A stretch of DNA of 64,000 nucleotides from Rothia nasisuis (GCF_928381405.1 NZ_CAKMSB010000005.1:1-64000), one strand, 5' to 3'; shown: positions 46,220 to 57,828, numbered from the stretch's first letter. Notes: a model not told the origin generated them from the letters alone. Numbers and translations: made by a program.

Positions 46220-46825
46220 TTAGCTACCCAGATGCTCAGGCCCTGTGCCACGGTGCAGGGCGATGGCGTTGCGCATGGCTTTACGGGCTCGTTTGCGGTC
46301 ACCTGCGGCATCGTAGGCGAGAGAGAGGTTAAACCAGTTTTTCCAGTTGGTGGGTTCCTTTTCGGTCGCTGAGGCGTAGTCAGCAAATTGGGCATCTGCG
46401 GCGGCGCGGTCGATACGGCCCGACGCACTGCGGGGCAGGGTGTCTTCGGGGAGCTCCCCTGCCTCAGCCAGTTCTTGCCCCAGAGCCTGGGTGCGGGAGC
46501 CAAAGATGATTTCACGAAGCATAGCCCAGGCCCCCAGGGCGGGGAGCACAACCAGGGCCGCACCGAGCACTCCCCCCACGACCCCGGCATTCTGTATAAA
46601 AACAAAGCCCCGCTGAACGGTCAGAACCAGGTAGAGGGTGAGCGCTACCGTAACCAAGGAGGCAAAAACTTTACCCCGCCCACCGGCGTCCACGGCAATA
46701 AAAACCGCACAGAAAACGCCGACAGCCAGCAGAAAGAGGCGAGTGCCCAGGGGCAGAGGCAGAATCATCACGGTCACCGTTGCCAACACAAGAGCGGTAG
46801 CCACGAAAAAGCGCAGTGACCCCAT
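46220..46825 (-). CDS. membrane protein with TPR-like C-terminus
   Basis: 201 residues. Four hydrophobic segments fill the first 120 residues (FFVATALVLATVTVMILPLP, LFLLAVGVFCAVFIAVDAGG, VFASLVTVALTLYLVLTVQR and VVGGVLGAALVVLPALGAWA). The C-terminus, about 150-190, contains a single TPR-like pair, ATEKEPTNWKNWFNLSLAYD and AGDRKRARKAMRNAI. Family unrecognised. It lies two bases after the dapB stop and should be co-transcribed with dapB, but nothing links it to lysine synthesis. Probably interacts with a partner through the TPR part. Confidence 0.78.
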   Translation of the reverse strand: MGSLRFFVATALVLATVTVMILPLPLGTRLFLLAVGVFCAVFIAVDAGGRGKVFASLVTVALTLYLVLTVQRGFVFIQNAGVVGGVLGAALVVLPALGAWAMLREIIFGSRTQALGQELAEAGELPEDTLPRSASGRIDRAAADAQFADYASATEKEPTNWKNWFNLSLAYDAAGDRKRARKAMRNAIALHRGTGPEHLGS

Positions 46826-46827
46826 GG

Positions 46828-47583
46828 CTAAAAAAGATTGAGGTAGCGGTCAAGGCCGACGGTAAGGCCTGGGTGCTCGGTGACCTTGCGCACGCCCAGC
46901 AAAACACCGGGCATGAAACTGGTTCGGTCAAAGGAGTCGTGGCGGATGACGAGCTGCTGCCCGGCATCACCCAGCAGAATCTCCTGGTGGGCGGTCAGGC
47001 CTCGCAGACGTACGGCATGAACGTTGACGCCCTCGACCTTGGCCCCGCGGGAGCCTCCCTCGTCGGTTTCGGTGGCGTCTGGGGACGCCCCCACCCCGGC
47101 TTCCGCACGGGCGGCGGCAATCTTCTTTGCGGTGTGGACGGCAGTGCCCGAGGGGGCATCCACCTTATTGGGATGGTGCATTTCAATGACCTCAACCGAC
47201 TCAAAGAACTTCGCTGCCTGAGCAGCGAACTCGGTTGCAAGAATCGAACCGATTGCAAAGTTAGGGGCAATCAGCACACCGACCCGGGGGTGCTGCTCCA
47301 GCTGCTCCCTCAGAACAGCCAGGCGCTCATCGCTCCAGCCGGTGGTGCCAACCACAGCATGAATACCGTTCTCTACGGCAAAGCTCACGTTAGTCTCAGT
47401 AGCAGCAGGAACGGTTAAATCAACCATGACTTCAGCGCCGTATTCAACCAGCAAATCCAGAGAGTCACCGTTGCCCAGCGCAGCAACCAAATCCATATCT
47501 TCTGCGGCGTTCACGGCCTTGACGGCCTCAGAGCCCATACGGCCCGCAGCTCCCACTACGGCCACTTTCCATATCTTGCTCAT
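46828..47583 (-). CDS. dapB: 4-hydroxy-tetrahydrodipicolinate reductase
   Basis: I choose ATG 47583 (MSKIWKVAVVG), where the Rossmann strand begins. The frame is open 20 codons further. 251 residues. VGAAGRMGSEAVKAV binds NAD(P)H. The catalytic segment is VIEMHHPNKVDAPSGTAVHT. GTTGWSDERL is the conserved turn before it. It reduces the DapA product to tetrahydrodipicolinate. With dapA and dapF it covers three steps of meso-diaminopimelate synthesis in this window. Confidence 0.95.
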   Translation of the reverse strand: MSKIWKVAVVGAAGRMGSEAVKAVNAAEDMDLVAALGNGDSLDLLVEYGAEVMVDLTVPAATETNVSFAVENGIHAVVGTTGWSDERLAVLREQLEQHPRVGVLIAPNFAIGSILATEFAAQAAKFFESVEVIEMHHPNKVDAPSGTAVHTAKKIAAARAEAGVGASPDATETDEGGSRGAKVEGVNVHAVRLRGLTAHQEILLGDAGQQLVIRHDSFDRTSFMPGVLLGVRKVTEHPGLTVGLDRYLNLF

Positions 47584-47807
47584 GCTGAGCCTTTTCCCTT
47601 CGCGTCTTCGGCGGTTGCGGGAGCCAGGTAGCACCCACATCACACCACTCTAGCGAACACTTCCCCCCAACCTGCGCACGGCACGGGCGTGCACGAGCGT
47701 CCTGCCACCTCAACATTTCACCATCCGAAACGCGGAGCGGCAGAAGGGGGCCCGGTGCCCGGCCCGGTTACAGGGCATCGATACCACCGACCTCTTACAC
47801 TGGTAGG

Positions 47808-49730
47808 GTGCATCTGCACGAGCCCTCCAAAGACCCCGAAGGACCCATGAAAGACGATCACGTTTTTTACTCCGCCGTTCACCCCCACGAGGGGCAGCGA
47901 CGCTTTGTGCTACGCGGTCTTGACGGCATTCGAGCCATCGCTGTTCTGCTGGTTCTGGTCTACCACTTATGGCCCCAGTACCTGCCCGGCGGCATGATTG
48001 GTGTTGACATCTTCTTCGTCATTTCGGGTTACCTCATTACCGCGCTTCTGCTCCGTGAAGGTGCCTACACGGGCAAGATGGATATCGTCTCCTTCTGGGT
48101 GCGCCGCCTACGCCGCCTCGTCCCGGCCTTGGCCCTGCTCACTGTAGTGGTGGGCTCGCTAGCCCTCATCTTAGGGGGCGACCCTCAAGTAGGTTTAGGC
48201 CGCCAGATTCTCGGGGCCTTCACCTACTCATCCAACTGGCTTCTCATCTGGGCTGGCAACGACTACTTCACCCAAACCTCCCCCGAGCTCATGACTAACT
48301 TCTGGTCGCTGGCCGTGGAAGAACAGTTCTACCTCTTCTGGCCCGTCATCATGGTTTTTGTGTTCATGTTTACCCGTCTCTGGTGGCAGCGGGCGATGGT
48401 GCCCGCTGTGCTCGGCCTGCTATCGCTACTGGTCGCAGTGGTACTCGGCCTGTTGGGTGCCTCGACCACCCGCCTCTATTACGGCACTGACGCCCACCTC
48501 TACGGGCTCATGCTGGGGGTACTCCTGGCCATGCTGATTCCCTGGTCCATGTACCCACCGGTAGACGAGCGACTCTACCCGATGGTGGCCCCCAGTAGCA
48601 GGGCGCTAGGCTGGGCGCGTCAGCTAGCGGGGTGGGTCTCGCTCCTTCTGGTGGTTCCTCTTGCCCGCACCCTGACCGACCACTCCACCTGGCTGATACC
48701 CTGGGGCCTGTTCCTGGGCTCGCTCCTAGGCCTGGGTATGATCCAAGCTCTTCTGCCGGACGTCCGTGGCGGCACATCCGGGCTTTTCCGCTGGGTTCTG
48801 TCTCTGGCTCCGCTCCGCTGGATCGGCCAGCGCTCCTACGGCATCTACCTGTGGCACTGGCCCCTCATGGTTCTGGCCCACTATATCTTTGGGGCCAGCC
48901 GTTCCCCCTGGGTCAATGCGGGTGTGCTGTTGCTGACTCTGGTTATTGCGGGAGCCTCATACCGGTATGTGGAGCAACCCGTGCGTACGCTGGGGTTCAG
49001 GGGCTTCATCTTCTCCTGGTTCTCAGCCATCACCGCGCCCGCTGGCCGGGCCCTGCCAGCCAGCGCAGCCGTCGTCGCCGCTCTGGCGCTCGTCGCAACA
49101 ATCTTCGCGGTGCGCACCGCGCCCGAGATGACCGAGGCAGAAACAGCTGTGGCGGCGGGGGCCAGCCACGCGGCGTCCGCGCCTCACCCCCAGTCCCAGC
49201 CGACCGGGGTAGCTTCTGCTGGGGTTCATGAGGCCGGATCCCAGGTCACCATTGTGGGCGACTCGGTAACCTTGGCATCGTCGAGCGCTTTGAGCGAGGT
49301 TATGCCCGCCGCCACCATTGACGCCACGGTCTCCCGCACCTCGGCTATGGCCGTGCCGCTCATTGAGCAAATGGTCAGGGACGGCCAGGTGCGTAGCGTC
49401 CTTGTGCTCTCTGTGACCGCGAATTCAACCTTCAGCACATCCCAGTTGGAGGAGCTGAAGGCTGCTGTCTCTCCGCAGGGTGAACGCAAGCTTGTGCTGG
49501 TCACCGGCCTCGGCCCGGCCAACCTGACCTGGATTGAGCCGTCGAATCAGATTATCCGTGAGTTCGCCGCGCAGAACCCGGGCGTCGTCTTTGTTGCAGA
49601 TTGGCAGGCCGCAGCACAGGGCCACCCCGAGTATCTGCTCGCAGACGGGGTGCACCCGCAGGGCGAGGGTTTGACCGTCTACGCCAGGACTGTACAAGAG
49701 GCCGTGGACGAGGCGACTTCAGCCGGTTAG
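47808..49730 (+). CDS. acyltransferase-3 family membrane protein with SGNH domain
   Basis: 640 residues from GTG 47808. ATG 47847, after GAAGGA, is an alternative start. Residues about 30-400 form the acyltransferase-3 membrane domain (about ten helices). LRGLDGIRAIAVLLVLVYHL with its His and FFVISGYLITALLL are the conserved entry motifs. After helix 11 a Ser/Ala/Pro-rich linker leads to an extracytoplasmic SGNH-like hydrolase domain with GDSVTLASSS and DGVHPQGEG (Ser and Asp/His positions). OatA-type proteins of this design O-acetylate peptidoglycan or surface glycans. Substrate unknown. It is divergent from dapB. Confidence 0.85.
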   Translation: MHLHEPSKDPEGPMKDDHVFYSAVHPHEGQRRFVLRGLDGIRAIAVLLVLVYHLWPQYLPGGMIGVDIFFVISGYLITALLLREGAYTGKMDIVSFWVRRLRRLVPALALLTVVVGSLALILGGDPQVGLGRQILGAFTYSSNWLLIWAGNDYFTQTSPELMTNFWSLAVEEQFYLFWPVIMVFVFMFTRLWWQRAMVPAVLGLLSLLVAVVLGLLGASTTRLYYGTDAHLYGLMLGVLLAMLIPWSMYPPVDERLYPMVAPSSRALGWARQLAGWVSLLLVVPLARTLTDHSTWLIPWGLFLGSLLGLGMIQALLPDVRGGTSGLFRWVLSLAPLRWIGQRSYGIYLWHWPLMVLAHYIFGASRSPWVNAGVLLLTLVIAGASYRYVEQPVRTLGFRGFIFSWFSAITAPAGRALPASAAVVAALALVATIFAVRTAPEMTEAETAVAAGASHAASAPHPQSQPTGVASAGVHEAGSQVTIVGDSVTLASSSALSEVMPAATIDATVSRTSAMAVPLIEQMVRDGQVRSVLVLSVTANSTFSTSQLEELKAAVSPQGERKLVLVTGLGPANLTWIEPSNQIIREFAAQNPGVVFVADWQAAAQGHPEYLLADGVHPQGEGLTVYARTVQEAVDEATSAG

Positions 49731-49740
49731 CCATCCCCGC

Positions 49741-49777
49741 GCCTGCCCTCCCGTCCCCATGGGGCGGGCGGGGAGGC
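49741..49777. terminator. GC-rich hairpin between convergent genes
   Basis: GCCTGCCCTCCCG and CGGGCGGGGAGGC form an imperfect stem around TCCCCATGGGG, which is itself palindromic. It lies between the stops of the acyltransferase and M16 genes. Confidence 0.55.
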
Positions 49778-49796
49778 CCGGGGCGGGCACAGACAG

Positions 49797-51128
49797 CTAT
49801 TTGACGACGGTAGTCACCCACTCCTGCGCAGCCAGGTAGCGAGTCAGCTCGTTGACCTGCTCCAGGGTGACGGACCTGACATTCCCCAGTAACTCGTCGA
49901 TTGACGTGAACTTTCCCGAGTCCAGCTCAGCCCGCCCTAAACGGCTCATACGGGATCCTGCGTCCTCGCTCCCTAGCACCGTGGAGCCACCCAGCTGCCC
50001 CACAACCTTCTCCAGTTCCTCCTGGGTAATACCGTCATGCACAACATCATCAAAGGTCGAACGCATCAGCTCGGCTACCTGCCCCGCCTTAGCTGGGAGG
50101 CACCCTGCGTACATGCCAAAGTACCCGGCATCTGAGTACGACCCGGTAAAGGAGAAGGTCGAATAGGCCAGGCCACGCTTCTCACGAATTTCTTGAAAGA
50201 GACGCGATGACATGCCCCCGCCAAGGGCGGAGTTAAGCACGCTCATGGCGAAGCGGCGGTCGTCTCCGGCGATCAACCCCGGGCAGCCCATCACAATATT
50301 GGTCTGCTCGAAACCCTTATCGAGGGTCTTCTCACGGGCACCGGGCAATACCGGGCTGGGCACCCGTTCGCGCCTGGGAGCAGGTGCCGCACCTTCCTCT
50401 AAATGCCAGCCACGGTTAGACAGAGACTCCAGTACCAGGTTCACGATTTCGGCGTGATTGAGGCTACCGGCAGCTGAAATGACCAGGCGGTCAGGCGTGT
50501 AAAACTTTTTGTAGTGTTCCCAGACCTTATCGCGGGCAACCTCGGTAATTTCAGCGGGAGTGCCACCGATAGGGCGCCCCAGGGGATTCTCACCCATGAG
50601 CTGTTCGATGAAGGATTCGAAGGCGACGTCGGTGGGGTCGTCCTGATCCATGGCGATTTCTTCGAGGATGACGCCACGCTCCTGCTCCAGCAGGGCCGGG
50701 TCAAGCACGGCACCGGTGACCATGTCTGCGATGACGTCGATGGCCATGGCTGTGTCATCGTCAAGCACGCGGGCGTAGTAGCAGGTGTGCTCCTTGGCGG
50801 TGAGGGCATTAGACTCTCCGCCGACCCTGTCAAAAGCGTGCGCAATATCGAGGGCACTGCGGCTTTCGGTGCCTTTGAAGAGTAGGTGTTCGAGAAAGTG
50901 GGTGGACCCCAGCATACCGGGCTGTTCGTCACGGGATCCAACCCCCACCCAGAAGCCTATGGAGACGGAGCGCTGTGAGGGCATGCGCTCGGTCAGCACC
51001 CGGACGCCTCCGGGTAGCACGGACCGTCGCACCTCGTTGCCACCGCCACCGGAATAGATTAGGCGGCCGGTACGGTAGTTAAGCTCGTCGGTGAGCTCGT
51101 TCAATTCCAGGGGTAAAAGGACGGGCAT
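49797..51128 (-). CDS. M16-family zinc metallopeptidase
   Basis: I choose ATG 51128 (MPVLLPLELN), with GAAAGG shortly upstream. The frame is open 21 codons further. 443 residues. The inverted zinc motif HxxEH is present as THFLEHLLFKGT, and the distal Glu lies in GGESNALTAKEHTCYYARVL. FWVGVGSRDEQPGMLG and GGGMSSRLFQEIREKRGLAY are also conserved in bacterial M16B peptidases, which degrade peptides or process small precursors. The gene follows pnp, a standard actinobacterial order. No secretion signal is visible. Confidence 0.9.
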   Translation of the reverse strand: MPVLLPLELNELTDELNYRTGRLIYSGGGGNEVRRSVLPGGVRVLTERMPSQRSVSIGFWVGVGSRDEQPGMLGSTHFLEHLLFKGTESRSALDIAHAFDRVGGESNALTAKEHTCYYARVLDDDTAMAIDVIADMVTGAVLDPALLEQERGVILEEIAMDQDDPTDVAFESFIEQLMGENPLGRPIGGTPAEITEVARDKVWEHYKKFYTPDRLVISAAGSLNHAEIVNLVLESLSNRGWHLEEGAAPAPRRERVPSPVLPGAREKTLDKGFEQTNIVMGCPGLIAGDDRRFAMSVLNSALGGGMSSRLFQEIREKRGLAYSTFSFTGSYSDAGYFGMYAGCLPAKAGQVAELMRSTFDDVVHDGITQEELEKVVGQLGGSTVLGSEDAGSRMSRLGRAELDSGKFTSIDELLGNVRSVTLEQVNELTRYLAAQEWVTTVVK

Positions 51129-51178
51129 GGTGACCTTTCCATCGGCGGTATTCGCGTCAGCGGGGTGGGCATAAGGGA

Positions 51179-51208
51179 AGGGGGCAGGCACGGCCGGTGC
51201 CTACCCCC
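51179..51208 (-). terminator. hairpin between pnp and the M16 gene
   Basis: GGGGGCAGGCAC pairs with GTGCCTACCCCC with one G-U or mismatch, loop about five bases. It may be the pnp terminator or a processing site. The M16 gene still starts 50 bases further on. Confidence 0.55.
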
Positions 51209-51245
51209 TCGTCAGATTCGAGGAGCCGGATCACTTCAGAAGGGT

Positions 51246-53477
<2,232 letters not shown>

Positions 53478-53716
53478 GGTTCCTCCATTTCTTGTGTCTG
53501 TGCCGCGCCTTCGGTCGTCGATTGAGGCCCACAGGTTCCTAACCTTGAGAGTTTTCTGTAGACCGCTACCGATGACCGCGAAAACACGCGGCGACTTTTC
53601 TATATTTTTGGGGATGTGGGTGCGGGTGAGGGCGTCACCGCCGCCTTGACTGCGTCCTTGTGGTAGTCACTAGGACGCTAGGGGCCGGGTGCCGCCCTCA
53701 CGCTCACAGACCTTGT

Positions 53717-53986
53717 TTATCGGCGGATACCGAGGCGCTCGATGAGCGCGCGGTAACGTTCGATGTCGATGCTCTTGAGGTAGCCGAGCAGGTTGCGGCG
53801 GCGACCGACGAGAATCATCAGACCACGGCGTGAGTGGTGGTCGTGCTTGTGGAACTTGAGGTGTTCGGTCAGGTCGGTGATACGACGAGTCAGAACTGCA
53901 ACCTGAACCTCGGGTGAACCGGTGTCACCTTCGTGGGTTGCGTATTCCTTCATGATTTCCTGCTTGATCTTAGGATCAAGGGCCAT
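53717..53986 (-). CDS. rpsO: 30S ribosomal protein S15
   Basis: I choose ATG 53986 ([10 protein letters not shown]), eight bases after AGGAG. The upstream 48 residues of the open frame are not S15-like. 89 residues, normal. [40 protein letters not shown] and the C-terminus LIERLGIRR are diagnostic. S15 binds the 16S rRNA central domain. The 239-base gap to pnp holds no gene that I can support and probably includes the pnp promoter. Confidence 0.97.
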   Translation of the reverse strand: MALDPKIKQEIMKEYATHEGDTGSPEVQVAVLTRRITDLTEHLKFHKHDHHSRRGLMILVGRRRNLLGYLKSIDIERYRALIERLGIRR

Positions 53987-54252
53987 GGTGTAACTCCTAG
54001 AGTTAGTGCCGTGTGCGGCCCGGTCAATATTTTTACTGCCGGGTTGAGGGCGCTCGGCCAGGGCCGGGGCTTCTGCGTGCAACTGCCACGGACTGCGGTC
54101 ACACACGAAGTCAACTCTACCGTACGGCACCCACCTGCGGGAAGAGCAGGGCCGATAGGGGCTTGCTCACCTGGCCTGAGAATAGGCCCCGCTTACTTTC
54201 CTACACCTGCACTGGTTGCAAGGTAGACGGTGCGGGGAAAGGTAGCAAACCT

Positions 54253-54555
54253 CTACTTCTTTTCGCGGCCGAAGGCCAGGGAGGCGAGCGCAGTAGCACC
54301 GGTAACGGCGCAAACGGCGGGCCAGGGGCCAATCTTCTTGTGCAGCACGTGGGAGTAGCCAAAACCTCCCAGGTAGACAGCGGTCAGGGCGGCAGCGGTG
54401 CCGGTTCCGGCGTTCTTCTTCCAGCCTGCAAAAGCAGCGGCACCACCGGCGGCCAGGGCAACCCCGCCCAGGGCGCGGACGTTGGTGACTCGGGCAACCT
54501 TGTAGCCGCCCGTCAGGCCGGCTGAGGCAGCAGCGGTGGGAATCAGTACGTTCAT
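54253..54555 (-). CDS. small hypothetical membrane protein
   Basis: I choose ATG 54555 (MNVLIPTAAAS), with GGAG before it. The frame opens four codons earlier. 100 residues, rich in Ala and Gly, with three or four weakly hydrophobic stretches (VRALGGVALAAGGAAAFAGW, AAALTAVYLGGFGYS and WPAVCAVTGATALASLAF) and a charged end FGREKK. No family recognised. It is isolated between rpsO and luxS, with opposite orientation to luxS. The start-to-start distance to luxS is about 80 bases, so both promoters overlap. Confidence 0.7.
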   Translation of the reverse strand: MNVLIPTAAASAGLTGGYKVARVTNVRALGGVALAAGGAAAFAGWKKNAGTGTAAALTAVYLGGFGYSHVLHKKIGPWPAVCAVTGATALASLAFGREKK

Positions 54556-54633
54556 TGCAAACTCCAATCAATCGTGAACACTTATGTCTTAGCCTACTCC
54601 CCCAGCTAGCGCGACCTGCCTAAGTGCGAGAGA

Positions 54634-55125
54634 ATGGTAAGCATGCAAATCACTGAGAATTTTGAGAAGCAGAAGACCAACGTTGAGTCCTTCGATCTGG
54701 ATCACACCGCTGTGGCGGCCCCCTATGTGCGCGTAGCCGACCGCAAGACCCTGCCGGGCGGGGACGTCCTCATCAAATACGACGTACGTTTCACCCAGCC
54801 CAACAGAGCCCACCTAGATATGAAGGCTGTGCACTCCATCGAGCACATGACCGCCCACCACATGCGCAACCATACCGACGCACTCATTGACTTCTCCCCC
54901 ATGGGCTGCCAGACCGGCTTCTACGCCCTGACCTTAGGTCTTGAGCCTGAAGATTTCATGCAGATTCTTGAGGCAACAATGAGCGATCTGCTCCAGGCTG
55001 ATGAGGTTCCCGCCGCTAACGAGGTTCAGTGCGGCTGGGGGGCCAACCACTCCCTCACTGAGGCCCAGGCAGCTGTGCGAGACTTTCTGGATCGCAAGGA
55101 CGAGTGGTCACAGGTGATGGCCTAA
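54634..55125 (+). CDS. luxS: S-ribosylhomocysteine lyase LuxS
   Basis: 163 residues. The metal motif [13 protein letters not shown] (HxxEH), the catalytic Cys in [12 protein letters not shown], and a third ligand Cys or His near [10 protein letters not shown] are all in place. LuxS converts S-ribosylhomocysteine to homocysteine and DPD, which forms autoinducer-2. The next gene encodes the enzyme that supplies S-ribosylhomocysteine, overlapping at TAATG. luxS is far less common in Actinomycetota than in Firmicutes, though known there. ATG 54634 is used; ATG 54643 is possible. Confidence 0.95.
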   Translation: MVSMQITENFEKQKTNVESFDLDHTAVAAPYVRVADRKTLPGGDVLIKYDVRFTQPNRAHLDMKAVHSIEHMTAHHMRNHTDALIDFSPMGCQTGFYALTLGLEPEDFMQILEATMSDLLQADEVPAANEVQCGWGANHSLTEAQAAVRDFLDRKDEWSQVMA

Positions 55126-55865
55126 TGGCAGGTTTCGCGCTCCCCGCCGGCTTTGACAACGCCGCTATTATTCAGGTTGCCATGGATGAAGAAGCCGCGC
55201 CCTTTCTGGCCGCCACCGAGCCCCATGGTGACGCCTACTCCTTGGGTGAGGCGCTCTTCTACCCCCGTTCCTTGACAAGCGACACCGATGAGTTCAAGCT
55301 TCTACTGGTGCGTTCTAAGATTGGTCTCGTCAATGCTGCCAGCGCACTGTCTGTGGCGCTGGCGCTGGTGCCCACCCCGCGTGTGCTGGTGTCCGCTGGC
55401 ACAGCAGGCGGCCTGCGCGCCGACGTCAACGTGGGCGACCTCGTGCTGGGCACCGAGTACACCTACGCAGACGCGGACGCCACCGCCTTCGGCTACACGT
55501 TCGGGCAGGTGCCCGGTATGCCCGCCACCTACGCAACCGACCCCTCGCTGGTAGCCAAGGCTGAAGCTGCTGCCGCTGCTTACACGGGCGCGGGCACTCC
55601 CCTGTTCGGGCAGATGCTGGCCGGTGGCTCCTTCGTGACCGCTCACAACGTGAAGAATACCCGCGAGCTCTTCCCGCAGGCGCTCTCTACCGATATGGAA
55701 ACCACAGCCCTGGCCCAGGTAGCTTCGAGCCGCAACCTGCCCTTCATCGCCGTTCGCGGTATCTCCGATCTCTGCGGCCCAGCTGCCGACCAGGACTTTC
55801 ACATGGATGCCCCCATCGTTGCCGAACGCAGTGCCGCCCTCACCCTCGATATAATCAGCCGCTAA
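55125..55865 (+). CDS. mtnN: 5'-methylthioadenosine/S-adenosylhomocysteine nucleosidase
   Basis: I choose ATG 55125 ([10 protein letters not shown]), overlapping the luxS stop as TAATG. The frame is open seven codons further. 246 residues, phosphorylase-like fold. IQVAMDEEAAPFL, VLVSAGTAGGLRADVNVGDL, STDMETTALAQVASSRNLPF and FIAVRGISDLC match the family. ALSTDMET contains the Met-Glu that contacts ribose, and RGISDL the catalytic Asp. It cleaves adenine from SAH and MTA. With LuxS it forms the activated methyl cycle branch that regenerates homocysteine. Confidence 0.93.
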   Translation: MAGFALPAGFDNAAIIQVAMDEEAAPFLAATEPHGDAYSLGEALFYPRSLTSDTDEFKLLLVRSKIGLVNAASALSVALALVPTPRVLVSAGTAGGLRADVNVGDLVLGTEYTYADADATAFGYTFGQVPGMPATYATDPSLVAKAEAAAAAYTGAGTPLFGQMLAGGSFVTAHNVKNTRELFPQALSTDMETTALAQVASSRNLPFIAVRGISDLCGPAADQDFHMDAPIVAERSAALTLDIISR

Positions 55866-55901
55866 CCGACATCCACACCGCACACCTGAGAGGAACCCCA
55901 A

Positions 55902-56726
55902 GTGCAAAACCATATTCTCCGTGACGGTAACTCCATCCCTCCTCTGGGTTTGGGAACCTACCCGCTCAATGACGTTGAAGCTGAAATCGCCGTCTCTGAG
56001 GCTATCGTTCGCGGCTACCGCCTGATTGACACGGCCGTGAACTATAAGAACGAAATAGGTGTCGCCCGTGGCGTGCTACGCTCGGGCACCCCGCGTGACG
56101 AAATTTTTGTGCAGTCCAAGTTGCCCGGGCGCGACCACAGCTATGAGGGGGCGCTACGCTCGCTCGAAGGATCGCTACAGCGTATGGGCTTGGACTACCT
56201 GGACGCCTACCTCATCCACTGGCCCAACCCCTCACAGGGCCTCTACGTAGATACCTGGCGCGGGCTCATCAAGGCTCAGGAGGAAGGCCTGGTTAAGTCT
56301 ATTGGTGTGAGCAATTTTCTGCCCGAGCACATTGACCGGCTTATCGAAGAGACCGGCGTAGCCCCGGCCATCAACCAGATTGAGTTACACCCCTACTCGC
56401 AGAAACGCGACTGGGCCGCCTACAACCTTGAACACGCCATCTTGACCCAGTGCTGGTCACCGCTGGGCAGGGGTACCGATTTGCTTAAGGACGCGGAGCT
56501 GGCAGCTATTGCGGCGGAGACCGGCAAGACTGCGGGGCAGGTGATTCTGCGTTGGGAGGTTCAAAAACTCCACGTGCCACTGCCTAAGACTGGGAGCCCT
56601 GACCGCATGGAGGAGAACCTGGCCGTCTTTGACTGGGAGCTGACCGATAAGCAGATGGCCCGTCTTGATGCGCTTGAGGCAGGCCTGGGCCGGGGCTTCG
56701 ACCCGAACACCCACGAAGAAATGTGA
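55902..56726 (+). CDS. aldo/keto reductase
   Basis: 274 residues from GTG 55902, with GAGAGGAA before it. GTYPLNDVEAEIAVSEAIVR and RLIDTAVNYKNEIGVARGVL contain the catalytic Asp and Tyr. QSKLPGRDHSY carries the Lys and LDAYLIHWPNP the His. VKSIGVSNFLPEHID and NQIELHPYSQKRD are conserved too. NADPH-dependent reduction of carbonyl compounds; the exact substrate cannot be predicted. It lies 36 bases after the nucleosidase gene and may be transcribed with luxS. Two hairpins follow. Confidence 0.9.
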   Translation: MQNHILRDGNSIPPLGLGTYPLNDVEAEIAVSEAIVRGYRLIDTAVNYKNEIGVARGVLRSGTPRDEIFVQSKLPGRDHSYEGALRSLEGSLQRMGLDYLDAYLIHWPNPSQGLYVDTWRGLIKAQEEGLVKSIGVSNFLPEHIDRLIEETGVAPAINQIELHPYSQKRDWAAYNLEHAILTQCWSPLGRGTDLLKDAELAAIAAETGKTAGQVILRWEVQKLHVPLPKTGSPDRMEENLAVFDWELTDKQMARLDALEAGLGRGFDPNTHEEM

Positions 56727-56736
56727 TATCTGGGCA

Positions 56737-56765
56737 GGCAGGCTCACGCTCGCTGTGAGCCTGCC
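56737..56765 (+). terminator. hairpin terminator after the aldo/keto reductase gene
   Basis: GGCAGGCTCAC pairs perfectly with GTGAGCCTGCC across a seven-base loop, followed by GTGTT. It starts 11 bases after the stop codon. Confidence 0.7.
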
Positions 56766-56821
56766 GTGTTCCCCTACCGCGCTGACCGCCACGTAAGCGG
56801 GATGTAGAGATGACATGTAGA

Positions 56822-56862
56822 AGTTCCCGGACATAACGGCTGCTATTTTCCGGGAACTTTTT
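56822..56862. terminator. second hairpin between the aldo/keto reductase gene and ribF
   Basis: AGTTCCCGG and CCGGGAACT enclose a 19-base loop, followed by TTTTT on the plus strand. Read leftward it directly follows the ribF stop, so it may serve both genes. Confidence 0.7.
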
Positions 56863-56871
56863 ATATGCAAT

Positions 56872-57828
56872 TTAGCTGATACCAAGAATGTTTTTGGCCT
56901 GTTCGACGTCCGCGTGAATCTGTTCAATCAGCGCTTCTACGCCAGTGTAGGCGACCATACCGCGCAGGTAGTCCACGAATTCGAGGGTGACATGTTGGCC
57001 GTAGAGATCAAAATCTTCTACTCGTTCGGCTGGTCGGCCAATCACGTGGGCCTCAACCTGGCGGGTGGTAATCCCCTCAAAGGTTGGGTTGGTACCAACA
57101 GAGACAGCTACGGGGTGGCGGGTTCCAGTCTCGTCGATGAGCCAGCCCGCGTAGACCCCGTCGCCGGGCACCAGGCCGATCGAGTCAACGTCCATGTTAG
57201 CGGTGGGAAAACCCAGTTCGCGGCCGCGGGCGGCGCCGTGCACCACCTCGCCGCTCATGTAGTGGGGGCGGCCCAGTATGGCGGCGGCATCTTTCACCCG
57301 GCCCTCTGCCAGTAACTTGCGGATGGAGGTTGAGGAGCAGCGGCGGTCGTCGTGGGCGAGCAGGTCTTCAACAACAAGAACCTCAAAACCGTAGTGCTCC
57401 CCCAGCTCTTTCATGGTGGTCAAATCACCGGAGTTTTGCTTGCCAAAGCGCACGTCGTCACCGATAACAACGTACTGGGCGTGCAGGGCATCCACGAAGG
57501 TACGCTTGACGAATTCTTCTGGGGTCTGTGCGGCGAACGCTAGGTTGTAGTGCAACAACAGATAGACATCGACGCCCAAATCAGCCATGAGCTGCTGGCG
57601 GTCGTCCTGCCCCATGATTTCGATGTGGACGCCAGCTGGCCCGTGCACGCGCGCGGGGTGAGGGTCAAAGGAGACTGCGACGCTGGTGAGCTGGTGAGCG
57701 CGGGCGGTGGCGACCAGGGTGGTCAGCACCTTCTGGTGGCCGATATGTACGCCGTCAAAATTGCCGAGGGTGACCACGGTGGGGCCGAAGCCTGTAGGTA
57801 GCTGGGCCAGATCGGTGTAGCGCTTCAC
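56872..57828 (-). CDS. ribF: bifunctional riboflavin kinase/FMN adenylyltransferase
   Basis: 318 residues. VVTLGNFDGVHIGHQKVLTT is the adenylyltransferase nucleotide motif, and SSTSIRKLLAEGRVKDAAAI ends that domain (about 1-190). The riboflavin kinase domain starts at GRPHYMSGEVVHGAARGREL and continues through GFPTANMDVDSIGLVPGDGV and VYAGWL to the end. It makes FMN and FAD from riboflavin. In actinobacteria ribF usually follows truB; here a 3.2-kb accessory patch and two small membrane genes lie between them, which suggests an insertion. Confidence 0.95.
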   Translation of the reverse strand: MKRYTDLAQLPTGFGPTVVTLGNFDGVHIGHQKVLTTLVATARAHQLTSVAVSFDPHPARVHGPAGVHIEIMGQDDRQQLMADLGVDVYLLLHYNLAFAAQTPEEFVKRTFVDALHAQYVVIGDDVRFGKQNSGDLTTMKELGEHYGFEVLVVEDLLAHDDRRCSSTSIRKLLAEGRVKDAAAILGRPHYMSGEVVHGAARGRELGFPTANMDVDSIGLVPGDGVYAGWLIDETGTRHPVAVSVGTNPTFEGITTRQVEAHVIGRPAERVEDFDLYGQHVTLEFVDYLRGMVAYTGVEALIEQIHADVEQAKNILGIS

